From: Mesorhizobium neociceri
GTDB taxonomy: Bacteria; Pseudomonadota; Alphaproteobacteria; Rhizobiales; Rhizobiaceae
Reading direction: 5' to 3'
Assembly (NCBI RefSeq): GCF_013520985.1
Contig: NZ_JACDTY010000025.1
Location: 16,598-80,597 of the forward strand
Length of the DNA: 64,000 nucleotides
Positions 31,775-43,810 of the stretch are shown piece after piece. Each line of letters starts with the position of its first letter. Positions within the stretch are counted from its first letter, which is position 1. A model generated the notes under the pieces. It saw only the letters and a list, made by a program, of their open reading frames with translations. It ran no database searches and was not told the origin of the DNA. The translations under genes and the position numbers were made by a program.

Positions 31775-32338
31775 ATGCATAAGACCGTGCCCGAATTGGC
31801 CGACCGCTGGCTGAGGCGAACGCCTGAGACCCTGAGCGAGCTCGAGCGGCGGGTGTTGCAGAGCACCGTCGACCGCAAGCCGATCTCTCAGGACATCAAC
31901 GATAGTCTCGCCGGTCTTCAGGGGGCTGGCGACCGCATCGCCGATGCCATCGCCCGCATTGGCGGCTCGTGGACGTTCATCCTGTCCTTCATCGCCTTCC
32001 TGGTCCTGTGGATCGGCGCCAATTGGTGGCTGCTAGGAAGGGACTCGTTCGATCCCTACCCCTTCATCTTCCTCAATCTTGTGCTGTCGATGATCGCCGC
32101 CTTGCAAGCGCCGGTGATCATGATGTCGCAGAACCGCCAGGCCGCGCGCGACCGCATCGATGCCGCGCACGACTACGAGGTCAACCTCAAGGCCGAAATC
32201 GAAATCATGGCGCTGCATGAAAAGCTGGACGAACTGCGCCACAGCCAGATCATCGGCGTGCGTGAGGACATCGCGCGCCTGGCTGAACAGGTGAACAGCA
32301 TCGACGAAAGACTGTCGGGCCGGCAAACGTCTCAATGA
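31775..32338 (+). CDS. DUF1003 membrane protein
   Basis: The 187-aa DUF1003 protein has a soluble N-terminal part, two membrane helices (WTFILSFIAFLVLWIGANWWL and PFIFLNLVLSMIAALQAPVIMM), then the signature SQNRQAARDRIDAAHDYEVNLKAE and a coiled-coil tail. Function unknown. ATG 31775 has GGAGG 4 bases upstream, inside an alternative start at 31763. Its stop overlaps the start of the DedA gene (ATGA), so both are co-translated. Confidence 0.93.
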   Translation: MHKTVPELADRWLRRTPETLSELERRVLQSTVDRKPISQDINDSLAGLQGAGDRIADAIARIGGSWTFILSFIAFLVLWIGANWWLLGRDSFDPYPFIFLNLVLSMIAALQAPVIMMSQNRQAARDRIDAAHDYEVNLKAEIEIMALHEKLDELRHSQIIGVREDIARLAEQVNSIDERLSGRQTSQ

Positions 32339-32943
32339 CCGGGATCGTTCATCACCTCATCGAGCAGTATGGGCTGATCGCGGTTTTCCTGGGCTGTGTC
32401 GCCGAAGGCGAAAGTGCCGCCATCCTTGGCGGCTTCTTCGCCCACCAGCATGTCTTCGTCCCTTGGAAGGCTTTCCTCGCGGCCGCCATTGGCGCCTTCG
32501 TCGGCGACACGTTTTTCTTCGTCCTCGGCCGCAGCTTTGCCGACCATCCCAGAGTTCTGAAACTGAAGGCGAGGCCTGGCTTCAACCACGCCTACCGCCT
32601 GGTCTCGTCGCATCCCAACATCTTCGTGCTGTCCAACCGCTACATCTACGGCCTGCGCCTGGTCGGCGGCATCGCGGCCGGCTTCGCCAGCATTTCGGTG
32701 CTGCGCTTCGTCATCCTCAACGCGGTGTCGTCGCTAGTCTGGGCAGGCTTGTTCTGCGGCATCGGCTATGTCTTTGGCCTGGGCGCCGAGCAGATGATCG
32801 GCAAGGCACTGCTCCATCACGAACGGCTGCTGATCGCGCTGGCCATCGGCCTTGCCGTCGCCCTGCTTGCCTGGCTCATCGCTCGCACCGTCGCCGGCAA
32901 GGAGCGCGCCAAGGACGCCCGCGACAGCGAAGCCGCGTCATAG
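32335..32943 (+). CDS. DedA-family membrane protein
   Basis: The 202-aa DedA/SNARE-associated family membrane protein has GCVAEGESAAILGGFFAHQ with the acidic residue and Gly cluster of the first re-entrant loop, GDTFFFVLGRSF, and the conserved Arg in SNRYIYGLRLVGGIAAG. DedA proteins are proton-dependent lipid-carrier or phospholipid transporters implicated in undecaprenyl phosphate recycling. It overlaps DUF1003 by 4 bases. Confidence 0.92.
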   Translation: MTGIVHHLIEQYGLIAVFLGCVAEGESAAILGGFFAHQHVFVPWKAFLAAAIGAFVGDTFFFVLGRSFADHPRVLKLKARPGFNHAYRLVSSHPNIFVLSNRYIYGLRLVGGIAAGFASISVLRFVILNAVSSLVWAGLFCGIGYVFGLGAEQMIGKALLHHERLLIALAIGLAVALLAWLIARTVAGKERAKDARDSEAAS

Positions 32944-32946
32944 AGG

Positions 32947-33540
32947 TCAGTCGTCGTCCTCGACCAAAGCGCGGTCGCCACGGTCGAGGATCAGCGGGAT
33001 GATCAAATCCTCCTCGTCGGCAAGATGCCGCTTCAGCATGGCGATCAGCCGGCTGTTCTCGTCTGCATAGGCATCGGCAGCGAAGCGCTGTTTGTCCTCG
33101 CTCTCCTCAAGCGTGCGGATGAAGGCGTTCGCCGCCTCGGCGTTGCGCTCCAGTCCCTCATGGATGGTATGATGATCGGCGTCGAGAATCTCGAAGCCGC
33201 GTTTCAGGCCGGGCTCGGCCTTGGCGAAAGCCGGAAAGTATTGGTAGTCCTCGACATTGTGGTGGCCGTCGAGATTGCCGAGGAAATGGTTCAGCCGCGG
33301 CGCGAACCAGCGGGCGAAATCCGGCGCCGTCAGCCTGCCCTCGCGATAGTCGGCAATGCCGTTGGTGAGCATGCCGCCGAGTTCGCGGAACATGTCGTGC
33401 CGCTGCAGCCACATATTGGCCAGGCCATGGATGTTGGCGTGACCCTGCCAGTTTTCGCGCGGATATTTTTGCACCAGCCAGCGCAGATCGTCTGGCAGGC
33501 CGGCACGTTCAAGCAAGAGGGAATTGGCGGCTTCGCTCAA
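32947..33540 (-). CDS. Hemerythrin-domain protein
   Basis: The 197-aa four-helix protein has His/Asp/Glu iron-ligand patterns of the hemerythrin HHE domain: HANIHGLANMWLQRHDMF, HFLGNLDGHHNVEDYQYFPAF, DADHHTIHEGLERN and LKRHLADEEDLIIPLI. It likely senses or binds O2, NO or iron. The TTG start at 33540 is supported by GGAG 7 bases upstream. It converges with the DedA gene. Confidence 0.9.
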   Translation of the reverse strand: MSEAANSLLLERAGLPDDLRWLVQKYPRENWQGHANIHGLANMWLQRHDMFRELGGMLTNGIADYREGRLTAPDFARWFAPRLNHFLGNLDGHHNVEDYQYFPAFAKAEPGLKRGFEILDADHHTIHEGLERNAEAANAFIRTLEESEDKQRFAADAYADENSRLIAMLKRHLADEEDLIIPLILDRGDRALVEDDD

Positions 33541-33581
33541 CGTCAGTCTCCTTTAGTGACTGACAGATAGGAACGCTGGTT

Positions 33582-33941
33582 CTAGATCGGTAGTCCCGTG
33601 ATGCGCTCGATAATGGCGATGCCCCAGACGCCGGCGACGATCACCACCGAAATCAGCACCGCCAGCGAGCCGCAATCCTTGGCGAGCTGGATATCGACGT
33701 TGAATTCGCGGCTGAAGGCATCGCAGGCCGCTTCGATGCCGGTGTTCAGCACCTCGACCATGATCAAAAGCAGCACGGCGCCGATCAGCAGCGCATAGCT
33801 ACGCCACGACACCGAGACGAACCAGCCGAGCGGCAGCGCCAGCACCAGCAGCATCAGTTCCTGCTGGAACGCCTTTTCGCTGGCGGCGAGCTTGCGAAAA
33901 GCCCGCACCGAATTGAAGAAAGCATCGATCAGCCGCTGCAT
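33582..33941 (-). CDS. dgkA: Diacylglycerol kinase
   Basis: The 119-aa integral membrane enzyme phosphorylates diacylglycerol, recycling it after periplasmic glucan or LPS modification. It has an N-terminal amphipathic helix and three membrane helices. EVLNTGIEAACDAFS matches the catalytic E-x-x-N-T/S-x-I-E motif, and DIQLAKDCGSLAVLISV carries the second conserved acidic/Lys block. ATG at 33941, with AGGGG upstream, gives the usual 120-aa size. Confidence 0.93.
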   Translation of the reverse strand: MQRLIDAFFNSVRAFRKLAASEKAFQQELMLLVLALPLGWFVSVSWRSYALLIGAVLLLIMVEVLNTGIEAACDAFSREFNVDIQLAKDCGSLAVLISVVIVAGVWGIAIIERITGLPI

Positions 33942-34019
33942 GGCCCGCATCCCCTTCGAATCACCGGCAGGGGATAACGCAATGGCTGGATCAAGGGAAT
34001 AAGGCAGCAGCGGCAAAAA

Positions 34020-34439
34020 TCACTCGTCCGCAACCTTGATCGCCGGCGTCGACTTCTCGAACCGCGGCAACCCATCGTCGATCGTGTAGTAGTCGCCCTT
34101 GTCGCTGACGAAGATATGGCATTCGCCCTCAAGCCCGGTCGGCGCATCGAACGCTCCGGCCAGAACCGAGACATAGGCATCCTGGCCCGGCTTCCAGAAC
34201 AGCACCGAGCCGCATGTCTTGCAAAAGCCGCGTTTGGCAAACGAAGACGCTTCGTACCAGGTGATGTTGTCCGTGCCGGTTATGGTGATGTCGCCATCGG
34301 CGACATTGGTTGCGGCGTAAAAATGCCCGCTCTGCTTGCGGCATTGCGAGCAGTGGCAATAGATCACCCCGCGCAACGGCCCTTGCGTCTGGAAACGCAC
34401 CGCCCCGCACAGGCACGATCCGCTGTGGTTATTGCTCAT
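34020..34439 (-). CDS. GFA-family protein
   Basis: The 139-aa GFA/CENP-V zinc protein has CLCGAVRF, CHCSQCRKQSGHF and CKTCGSVLFW cysteine motifs. It is a second GFA protein in the window but not close to the one at 25848 in sequence. GGAGGGCGGG lies directly before the ATG. Function unknown beyond the fold. Confidence 0.92.
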   Translation of the reverse strand: MSNNHSGSCLCGAVRFQTQGPLRGVIYCHCSQCRKQSGHFYAATNVADGDITITGTDNITWYEASSFAKRGFCKTCGSVLFWKPGQDAYVSVLAGAFDAPTGLEGECHIFVSDKGDYYTIDDGLPRFEKSTPAIKVADE

Positions 34440-34782
34440 TCCCGCCCTCCGCCGGCCATCGTTCACGGCTTCGCCGCCACCGGAGAGGATTTCAGTTTTG
34501 CCGCAACCGGGCACCAGCAAATGCGACACGGAACGGGCGCGTTCGGACTTCACCTCAGGATGGTTGCAACACGCTGCTGCAGCCTGAGGTAGAAAAGTCG
34601 CATTACCTTGCGGCACATTAAGGAAACTTTAGCGCCAGCGCATCTATGGTCGTTGCCAAGCGAAGGCCGCGATTGGGGACGTGTCTTTCGTAAGATGATC
34701 CGAAATACGGCTGGTTCTCCCCCGGTCGGCGACATCTCGCACGCGCAAGTCTGCGATGGTTCCCAGGGGTAGTGAAGAGAAC

Positions 34783-35853
34783 ATGCAGCCGGCAGCCGCC
34801 CAGACCGACCGAAACAGCGACATTGCAACAGCTGTTGTGACGACCATGCGCCAGCTCGGCGTGCTTGGCCTGCCGCGCAATTACGAGATCTTCTACGAAG
34901 CGCTGAAAGGCACCAATCGCGAACTCAGCCTTGCCGTCGTCGCGCTCGGCAACCGGCCGACGCAGGACGATCTCGACCGCATCGGCCGCGCCTTCTTTGC
35001 TCAACATCATGGTCCCGGCATTGTCGAGCAGGCGCGCGACGTGCTGGCCAGGGAGCTCGAGGACATCGCTTTGCTGCTGCGAAGCGAACGCAGCCATATC
35101 GAGAAATACGGCAAGATCCTCGACGAGACATCGAGTGGGCTGGCCAATCGCAGCCTGCTTTCACAGGATCTCTTGCAGAAGGTCGCCAGCGCCATGGCAA
35201 TCGCCACCAATTCGACCCTCGACCATGGCAAGCAGGTTGCCAGCACGCTCAGCGACAAGACGGCGGAACTGGAGAGCGTCAAGTCGAAGCTTGAGGAGTA
35301 TAAGCGGCTCGCCGACACCGACCCCTTGACCCATATCTGGAACCGCCGCGCCTTCGACAAGCAGATCACGGCGATTTACACCTCCAACAAGGGCATCCTG
35401 TTCAACGCGCTGATCCTTGCCGACATCGACCATTTCAAGGATGTCAACGATCGCTACGGCCACCCGGTCGGCGACAAGATCATCCAGATCGTCGCCGAAA
35501 TCTTCCAGACCAGCATCCGCGAAGACATGTTCGTTGCCCGCACCGGCGGCGAGGAATTCGCGCTGATCATCGAGGGCGCCAGCGAGGATACAACCTACGA
35601 GATCGCCGAACGCATCCGCGTGCTGATCGAGCAGACGCCGTTCACCAGCAGCCAGACCGGCACCAATTACGGCACCGTGACCGTTTCCATGGGCATCTGC
35701 ATGGCTTCCGAGGCGGAAAGCCCGGAGGATCTCTACACCAAGGCAGACCGCGCGCTCTACCGTTCCAAGGTCGGCGGCCGCAACCGCGTCACCAGGCATT
35801 CGACGATGGCCGGCCGTACCGGCAAGAACTGGCTGCTCTACAAGAAAGACTGA
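34783..35853 (+). CDS. GGDEF diguanylate cyclase
   Basis: The 356-aa cytosolic protein has an N-terminal helical region (residues 1-170), including a coiled coil near KTAELESVKSKLEEYKRL. The GGDEF domain then runs from DTDPLTHIWNRRAF to the end. The active-site motif is GGEEF (255-259), with DIDHFKDVNDRYGH for metal and GTP. A canonical RxxD inhibitory site five residues before is not clear. It should make cyclic di-GMP. Start 34783 is chosen; no membrane segment. Confidence 0.93.
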   Translation: MQPAAAQTDRNSDIATAVVTTMRQLGVLGLPRNYEIFYEALKGTNRELSLAVVALGNRPTQDDLDRIGRAFFAQHHGPGIVEQARDVLARELEDIALLLRSERSHIEKYGKILDETSSGLANRSLLSQDLLQKVASAMAIATNSTLDHGKQVASTLSDKTAELESVKSKLEEYKRLADTDPLTHIWNRRAFDKQITAIYTSNKGILFNALILADIDHFKDVNDRYGHPVGDKIIQIVAEIFQTSIREDMFVARTGGEEFALIIEGASEDTTYEIAERIRVLIEQTPFTSSQTGTNYGTVTVSMGICMASEAESPEDLYTKADRALYRSKVGGRNRVTRHSTMAGRTGKNWLLYKKD

Positions 35854-35865
35854 CGCTTCGGCGCC

Positions 35866-35981
35866 TAGAGCCGGATGATTTCAGGTCGAGTCGACCTGAA
35901 ATCTGAATCCGTCTCTAAATCAAAGAGATAGAGCATGATGTCGTCCGAAAACCGCTTCACACTTTTCGGCATCATGCTCTA
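35866..35981. repeat. Palindromic intergenic repeat, family B copy 2
   Basis: AGAGCCGGATGATTTCAGGT with a degenerate partner, then TAGAGCATGATG and GGCATCATGCTCTA enclosing AAAACCGCTTCACAC. Same layout as 23482-23615. Confidence 0.8.
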
Positions 35982-36021
35982 GCCAATTCGCTGGCCTAGC
36001 CAAATTTATCGGATACCACCT

Positions 36022-36063
36022 CTTTCCATATGAATTTTCGTGGACTATATTTTCCATGGAAAG
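36022..36063 (+). promoter_or_regulatory. Putative antitoxin operator and promoter
   Basis: CTTTCCAT at 36022 and ATGGAAAG at the other end frame the site. Inside it lies the perfect palindrome TTTCCATGGAAA (36051-36062), next to a TATATT -10-like box. It lies 10 bases before the antitoxin ATG, the usual place for autoregulation. Confidence 0.6.
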
Positions 36064-36072
36064 AGAGACGCC

Positions 36073-36456
36073 ATGCCTGTTACACAATCCAACGCTGCCG
36101 CCAAGGCGGCCGAAAATGCGGTTTTGACCAAAGCCACGCTGCGTGCCGCCGAACTCCTGGATATAACCTCCAGGATGCTGGCGTCGATCATCGGCGTCTC
36201 GGAAGCAACGGTTTCGCGCATGCGTAGGCAGGAATTCCTGCTGGAGCGCGGCACCAAGCCGTTCGAGCTCGCGGTGTTGTTCGTGCGGCTGTTCCGCTCG
36301 CTCGACGCCATTGTCGGCGGTGACGAGACGATCGCCCGGGCATGGCTGAAGAACGCCAACACGGCGTTCGACGGCAGCCCGCTTGAAAAGATCCTCACCA
36401 TTACCGGGCTTGTCGATGTCATTGCCTATCTGGACTCCCGACGCGCTCTCGTCTGA
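36073..36456 (+). CDS. Xre/MbcA/ParS-type antitoxin
   Basis: The 127-aa protein is an antitoxin of RES-type modules: N-terminal HTH (LRAAELLDITSRMLASIIGVSEATVSRMRR) and the C-terminal MbcA/ParS/Xre toxin-binding domain (LFRSLDAIVGGDETIARAWLKNANTAFDGSPLEKI). It binds the toxin and probably its own promoter (palindromes at 36022-36063). It overlaps the toxin gene by 41 bases. Confidence 0.92.
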   Translation: MPVTQSNAAAKAAENAVLTKATLRAAELLDITSRMLASIIGVSEATVSRMRRQEFLLERGTKPFELAVLFVRLFRSLDAIVGGDETIARAWLKNANTAFDGSPLEKILTITGLVDVIAYLDSRRALV

Positions 36457-37186
36457 AGCCGTTCGGCTCGACGGCAAATACTGGCGCATGGTCGAGGCGC
36501 AGCACCGCGTCTCGACGCTGAAAGTCGTCGACACGCTGGACGAACAGGCGCTGCTCGAGGATCTGATCGAGGAGACCAAGCCGCAGATTCCGCTCGAGTG
36601 CCGGCATCTCCACTATCTCCTGGCAACGCCCTTCCGCTACGGGTCCATCTATCCCTACGGCTCGCGCTTCCGCCGCGCCGGCCGCACTCTGGGCGTCTAC
36701 TACGCGGCGGAGACGATCATGACGGCGGTCGCCGAAATGGCCTTCTACCGCTTGCTGTTCTTTGCCGATTCGCCTGACACGCCGTGGCCCCACGACGCCG
36801 CCGAATACACCGCCTTCGCCGCCGCGATCCGCACCGAGAAGGCAGTCGACCTGACGCGGCCGCCACTCGACCGCGATGAGGCTGAGTGGACACACACGAC
36901 TGACTATGCCGCCTGCCAGGGGATTGCCGATGCCGCCCGCGAGGCCGGGCTGGAAGCGATCCGCTACCGCTCGGCGCGCGATCCGAAGGGCGCCAATATA
37001 GCGCTCCTGACATGCCGCGGCTTTGCCAAGGCCAAGCCGTTGGAGCCGCACACCTGGCGCATCCGGCTCGGCTCGTTCGGCATCCAGGCCATCTGTGAAT
37101 TTCCGGAAAGGCGCATCGAGTTTTCCAGAACCGCCTTCGCCAATGATCCCCGGCTCAACGGATTGCGCTGGGAACGCGGCCGCTGA
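36416..37186 (+). CDS. RES-domain toxin
   Basis: The 256-aa RES toxin is named from its Arg-Glu-Ser active site: Arg in the YWRMVEAQHR / SRFRRAGRT region, Glu in AAETIMTAVAEMAFYR, Ser in RYRSARDPKGANI. RES toxins deplete NAD+ by phosphorolysis or hydrolysis. The start at 36416 lies inside the antitoxin gene, so the pair is translationally coupled, with antitoxin first. The protein is intact. Confidence 0.9.
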   Translation: MSLPIWTPDALSSEAVRLDGKYWRMVEAQHRVSTLKVVDTLDEQALLEDLIEETKPQIPLECRHLHYLLATPFRYGSIYPYGSRFRRAGRTLGVYYAAETIMTAVAEMAFYRLLFFADSPDTPWPHDAAEYTAFAAAIRTEKAVDLTRPPLDRDEAEWTHTTDYAACQGIADAAREAGLEAIRYRSARDPKGANIALLTCRGFAKAKPLEPHTWRIRLGSFGIQAICEFPERRIEFSRTAFANDPRLNGLRWERGR

Positions 37187-37203
37187 CCCCCCAAAGAAAA
37201 AGA

Positions 37204-37219
37204 ACCGGACTTCGCCGGT
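37204..37219 (-). terminator. Intrinsic terminator of the DAHP synthase gene
   Basis: On the minus strand ACCGG / CCGGT with a 6-base loop is followed by TCTTTTTCTTT. It sits 29 bases after the DAHP synthase stop and before the convergent RES gene end. Confidence 0.65.
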
Positions 37220-37247
37220 GCTTTCCTCATTTCAACCTAAAAAAGGT

Positions 37248-38621
37248 TCAACCGTTGGCCGCCTGCTTGTGCTGCATCGGATGGCTCTTCTTGAGCAGGT
37301 CGGAGACCAGGAATGCCAGCTCGATCGCCTGATCGGCGTTGAGGCGCGGGTCGCAATGGGTGTGGTAGCGGTCCTGCAGCTCTTCGGCGGTGATGGCGCG
37401 GGCGCCGCCGGTGCATTCGGTGACGTTCTTGCCGGTCATCTCGACATGGATGCCGCCGGGATGCGTGCCTTCGGCGCGATGCACCTCGAAGAAGGTCTGC
37501 ACTTCCTTGAGGATGCGGTCGAACGGCCGCGTCTTGTAGCCGGCGGCCTCGATCGTGTTGCCGTGCATCGGGTCGGATGACCAGACGACGCTGCGGCCTT
37601 CCTTCTGCACCGCGCGCACCAGCTTCGGCAAATGGTCGGCGACCTTGTCGGAGCCGAAGCGGGCGATCAGCGTCAGCCGGCCCGGCTCGTTCTCCGGGTT
37701 GAGCAGGTCGATCAGTTCCAGCAAGCCGTCCGGCGTCAGCGACGGACCACATTTGAGGCCGAGCGGGTTCTTGATGCCGCGGCAGTATTCGACATGCGCA
37801 TGGTCGGGCTGGCGGGTGCGGTCGCCAATCCAGATCATGTGACCCGAGGTCGCGTACCAGTCGCCCGAGGTCGAGTCGACGCGGGTCAGCGCCTCTTCAT
37901 AGCCGAGCAGCAGCGCCTCGTGGCTGGTGTAGAAATCGGTCTCGCGCAGCGCATAGTTGGTCTCGGAGGTGATACCGACGGCCTTCATGAAGTCCATCGT
38001 CTCGGTGATGCGGTTGGCGAGCATGCCATACTTCTCGCCCTGCGGGCTGTCGGAGACGAAACCAAGCATCCAGCGATGCACGTTCTCCAAACTGGCATAG
38101 CCGCCCTGGGCGAAAGCGCGCAACAGGTTGAGCGTCGCCGCCGACTGGCGATAGGCCATTTCCTGGCGGGCGGGATCCGGAATGCGCGATTTGGGATCGA
38201 ACTCGATGCCGTTGATGATGTCGCCGCGATAGCTCGGCAGCGTCACCTCGCCCTTGGTCTCGTTGTCGGACGAGCGCGGCTTGGCGAACTGGCCGGCAAC
38301 GCGGCCGACCTTCACCACCGGCTGCGCGCCGGCAAAGGTCAGCACCACCGACATCTGCAGGAAGACGCGGAAGAAGTCGCGGATATTGTCCGCGCCATGC
38401 TCGGCGAAACTCTCGGCGCAATCGCCACCCTGGAGAAGGAATGCGTCACCGGCAGCGACAGCCGCAAGCTGCTTCTTCAGCTTGCGCGCCTCACCTGCAA
38501 AAACCAGCGGCGGAAAGGTGGCGAGCTGGGCTTCCGTGTTCTTCAGCGCGGCAAGATCCGGATAGGCAGGAACCTGCTTGATCGGCTTTGCTCTCCAAGA
38601 ATTCGGCGACCATTTCGTCAT
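37248..38621 (-). CDS. 3-deoxy-7-phosphoheptulonate synthase, class II
   Basis: The 457-aa class II DAHP synthase condenses PEP and erythrose-4-phosphate, the entry to the shikimate pathway. It starts MTKWSPNSWRAKPIKQVPAYPD; diagnostic blocks are LLQGGDCAESF, NPLGLKCGPS, DPMHGNT, GGIHVEMTGKNVTECTGG and DPRLNADQAIELAF. Cys in GGDCAE and the His/Glu/Asp set bind the metal. The frame opens to 38699, but homology supports 38621. It probably feeds aromatic amino acids. Confidence 0.95.
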   Translation of the reverse strand: MTKWSPNSWRAKPIKQVPAYPDLAALKNTEAQLATFPPLVFAGEARKLKKQLAAVAAGDAFLLQGGDCAESFAEHGADNIRDFFRVFLQMSVVLTFAGAQPVVKVGRVAGQFAKPRSSDNETKGEVTLPSYRGDIINGIEFDPKSRIPDPARQEMAYRQSAATLNLLRAFAQGGYASLENVHRWMLGFVSDSPQGEKYGMLANRITETMDFMKAVGITSETNYALRETDFYTSHEALLLGYEEALTRVDSTSGDWYATSGHMIWIGDRTRQPDHAHVEYCRGIKNPLGLKCGPSLTPDGLLELIDLLNPENEPGRLTLIARFGSDKVADHLPKLVRAVQKEGRSVVWSSDPMHGNTIEAAGYKTRPFDRILKEVQTFFEVHRAEGTHPGGIHVEMTGKNVTECTGGARAITAEELQDRYHTHCDPRLNADQAIELAFLVSDLLKKSHPMQHKQAANG

Positions 38622-38757
38622 CGCTGCACCCAAACGCTCTTTCCAGCGGTGCTTTTGCCCGCCATTCCCGCCCCATATGGGGTTCGCGGCTCCATACACG
38701 AAGCCGATTTCCTATTCTAGACCGGAATTTAAGCGCTGGCGAATGATGGCCGGCGGC

Positions 38758-39192
38758 TCACTCTGCCGTCTGCGACAAAGCGAGATAGAAAAAGCCCAGC
38801 CCCAGCAGCAGACATGACGGACTGTAGAACCAGCTGTCATAGCTGGCAAAACGCGTGGTCCTGACCCGCTTGAACAGCCCGAAATACTGGGACCAGCTCA
38901 AAGCCCTCGCGGTGAAGATGATCGCCCACAAGATGATCCCGGCCTTGAGCAAGGATTGCGACAATGGCAGGTGAACCGCGCCGGCGAAGCCAAGAACCAG
39001 CAGCAGCACCAGCACCAGAATCAACCCTACCGCCATCGCCCCAAAGGCCGTCTCCTTGATGGCGGGAGTGCCGTCCTCGCGCCGCGGCAACGCGACGCCG
39101 GCGCCGATGCGCCCACCGAACCCCCAATATAGATGGAAGCCGGCTCCAAGCAGCAGAATGGCCGAACAAAGAGCGACGACCAGTGTCGTCAT
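38758..39192 (-). CDS. DUF3995 membrane protein
   Basis: The 144-aa protein has four predicted membrane helices: LVVALCSAILLLGAGFHLYW, AVGLILVLVLLLVLGFAGA, LLKAGIILWAIIFTARAL and FYSPSCLLLGLGFFYLAL. The HLYWGFGG motif marks DUF3995. Function unknown. ATG 39192 lies 3 bases after the stop of the DUF962 gene, so both are one operon. Confidence 0.88.
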   Translation of the reverse strand: MTTLVVALCSAILLLGAGFHLYWGFGGRIGAGVALPRREDGTPAIKETAFGAMAVGLILVLVLLLVLGFAGAVHLPLSQSLLKAGIILWAIIFTARALSWSQYFGLFKRVRTTRFASYDSWFYSPSCLLLGLGFFYLALSQTAE

Positions 39193-39194
39193 GC

Positions 39195-39527
39195 CTATCG
39201 GGCAACGTCGTTCAATCGCCTGAGCTGGCGACCGAGCCCACCCGTCAGATCGAGTGCAAGCATGCGCAGCAAGGCGATGGCGCTCCACAGCGGCCGATCC
39301 GCGAACGGCTTATTGCTGTTGTGATCGAGGAAAGGGTGGGTGAGAAAAGCCGCGACATAGAAGAACGGAATGATGACCAGGAAAGCCCACCAGACGACCA
39401 GGAAAGATGCCGCAATCCCGGCGATCGGAGCGAAAAACAGGCCGAGATAGTGGATAAACCGGGTCGAAGGTTTTGAATGGCCGGCGAGATAACCGAGCCA
39501 GTATTCATCGAAGGTCTGCGGGTTCAT
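39195..39527 (-). CDS. DUF962 (Mpo1-like) membrane protein
   Basis: The 110-aa DUF962/Mpo1-like protein has FDEYWLGYLAGHSKPSTRFIHYLG (with conserved His residues) and two hydrophobic helices (FFAPIAGIAASFLVVWWAFLVII, YVAAFLTHPFLDHN). The yeast homologue Mpo1 is an Fe-dependent dioxygenase of 2-hydroxy fatty acids; whether the bacterial member does the same is unknown. First gene of a two-gene operon with DUF3995. Confidence 0.9.
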   Translation of the reverse strand: MNPQTFDEYWLGYLAGHSKPSTRFIHYLGLFFAPIAGIAASFLVVWWAFLVIIPFFYVAAFLTHPFLDHNSNKPFADRPLWSAIALLRMLALDLTGGLGRQLRRLNDVAR

Positions 39528-39635
39528 GGATTTCCCCGTTCAGCGATGAGTTGCGGCATCATCTGATCCCTTCGGCCAAAGTATCTCAATGGCTCCAATC
39601 GTCGCAGACCCGGAAGCGATCTTGCTAAGCGGAAT

Positions 39636-43133
<3,498 letters not shown>

Positions 43134-43155
43134 GATTGCACGGTCTTGGTTGTCG

Positions 43156-43199
43156 CAATTCCGGACGGAAAACCGCTTCACACTTTTCCTGGAATTGCT
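43156..43199. repeat. Partial copy of family B repeat
   Basis: GCAATTCCGG and CCTGGAATTGC form arms around AAAACCGCTTCACAC, the same core as in the repeats at 23541-23615 and 35930-35981. It lies between mfd and sdhE. Confidence 0.6.
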
Positions 43200-43204
43200 T
43201 GTGT

Positions 43205-43492
43205 TTAGAATGTCGTGGTCCGGCGCGATGCCAGGATCTTTTGCAGGACGGCACAGTCGATATCCCCGGGAACCGGGCGTTCGCCGGTGACCATGGGCAG
43301 GAATTCGGTGTCGGGAATGTCGAGGAGCCTTTCATATTGGTCGATTTCATCGCCGGTCAAGGCGCCGATCTCTTTGTCGGCAAAGGTGCCGAGAATAAGG
43401 TCCATCTCGCGCATGCCGCGATGCCAAGAGCGGAACAGCAGCTTGCGGCGGCGGACATCCAGCCCCTCGCTTGATCGATTCGTCCCGGTCAT
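43205..43492 (-). CDS. sdhE: Succinate dehydrogenase assembly factor 2 family protein
   Basis: The 95-aa SdhE helps attach FAD covalently to SdhA (and FrdA). The conserved RRRKLLFRSWHRGMREMDLILG contains the RGxxE motif that contacts the flavoprotein. The rest forms the five-helix bundle (YERLLDIPDTEFLPMV). The frame opens farther upstream, to 43696, but only the 95-aa form fits the family. It is divergent from recG across a large inverted repeat. Confidence 0.93.
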   Translation of the reverse strand: MTGTNRSSEGLDVRRRKLLFRSWHRGMREMDLILGTFADKEIGALTGDEIDQYERLLDIPDTEFLPMVTGERPVPGDIDCAVLQKILASRRTTTF

Positions 43493-43810
43493 CGTGCCGC
43501 ATCCTCGCTTGGTGCGGCGCATATAGCGTGGATAGAGGGCGGTGTCAGCCTTGCAACAGGCCGGTGGGCGGCTAAACATCCCGGGTGTGAAGAACATTGC
43601 TGACAGCATCGGCGCGAGCACCCCCCTCTGGCCTGCCGGCCATCTCCCCCTCAAGGGGGGAGATCGGATGGCACGACTGCTTTCGCCAATTTCCAACGTT
43701 GCAAGGCGGTCGGCGAGGTCAAAACTGCTAATCTCCCCCCTTGAGGGGGAGATGGCCGGCAGGCCAGAGGGGGGTACGACTGGGCGCCCACATAGCGCGG
43801 TCTCTTACAG
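43493..43810. other. Divergent sdhE-recG intergenic region
   Basis: These 318 bases are dominated by a perfect 44-bp inverted repeat (43621-43774). No other gene or clear promoter was recognised. Confidence 0.6.
43621..43774. repeat. MITE-like element: perfect 44-bp inverted repeat
   Basis: Arm 43621-43664 is the exact reverse complement of 43731-43774, flanking 66 bases of unique sequence. Each arm has an inner palindrome of its own (ATCTCCCCC / GGGGGAGAT). It is non-coding and very GC-rich. I recognise this sequence type as a frequent Mesorhizobium intergenic repeat. Confidence 0.9.

Noticed and set aside
35920..36579. 219-codon minus-strand frame over the Xre gene
   Set aside because: It covers a repeat and the antisense of the antitoxin; no ribosome-binding site.
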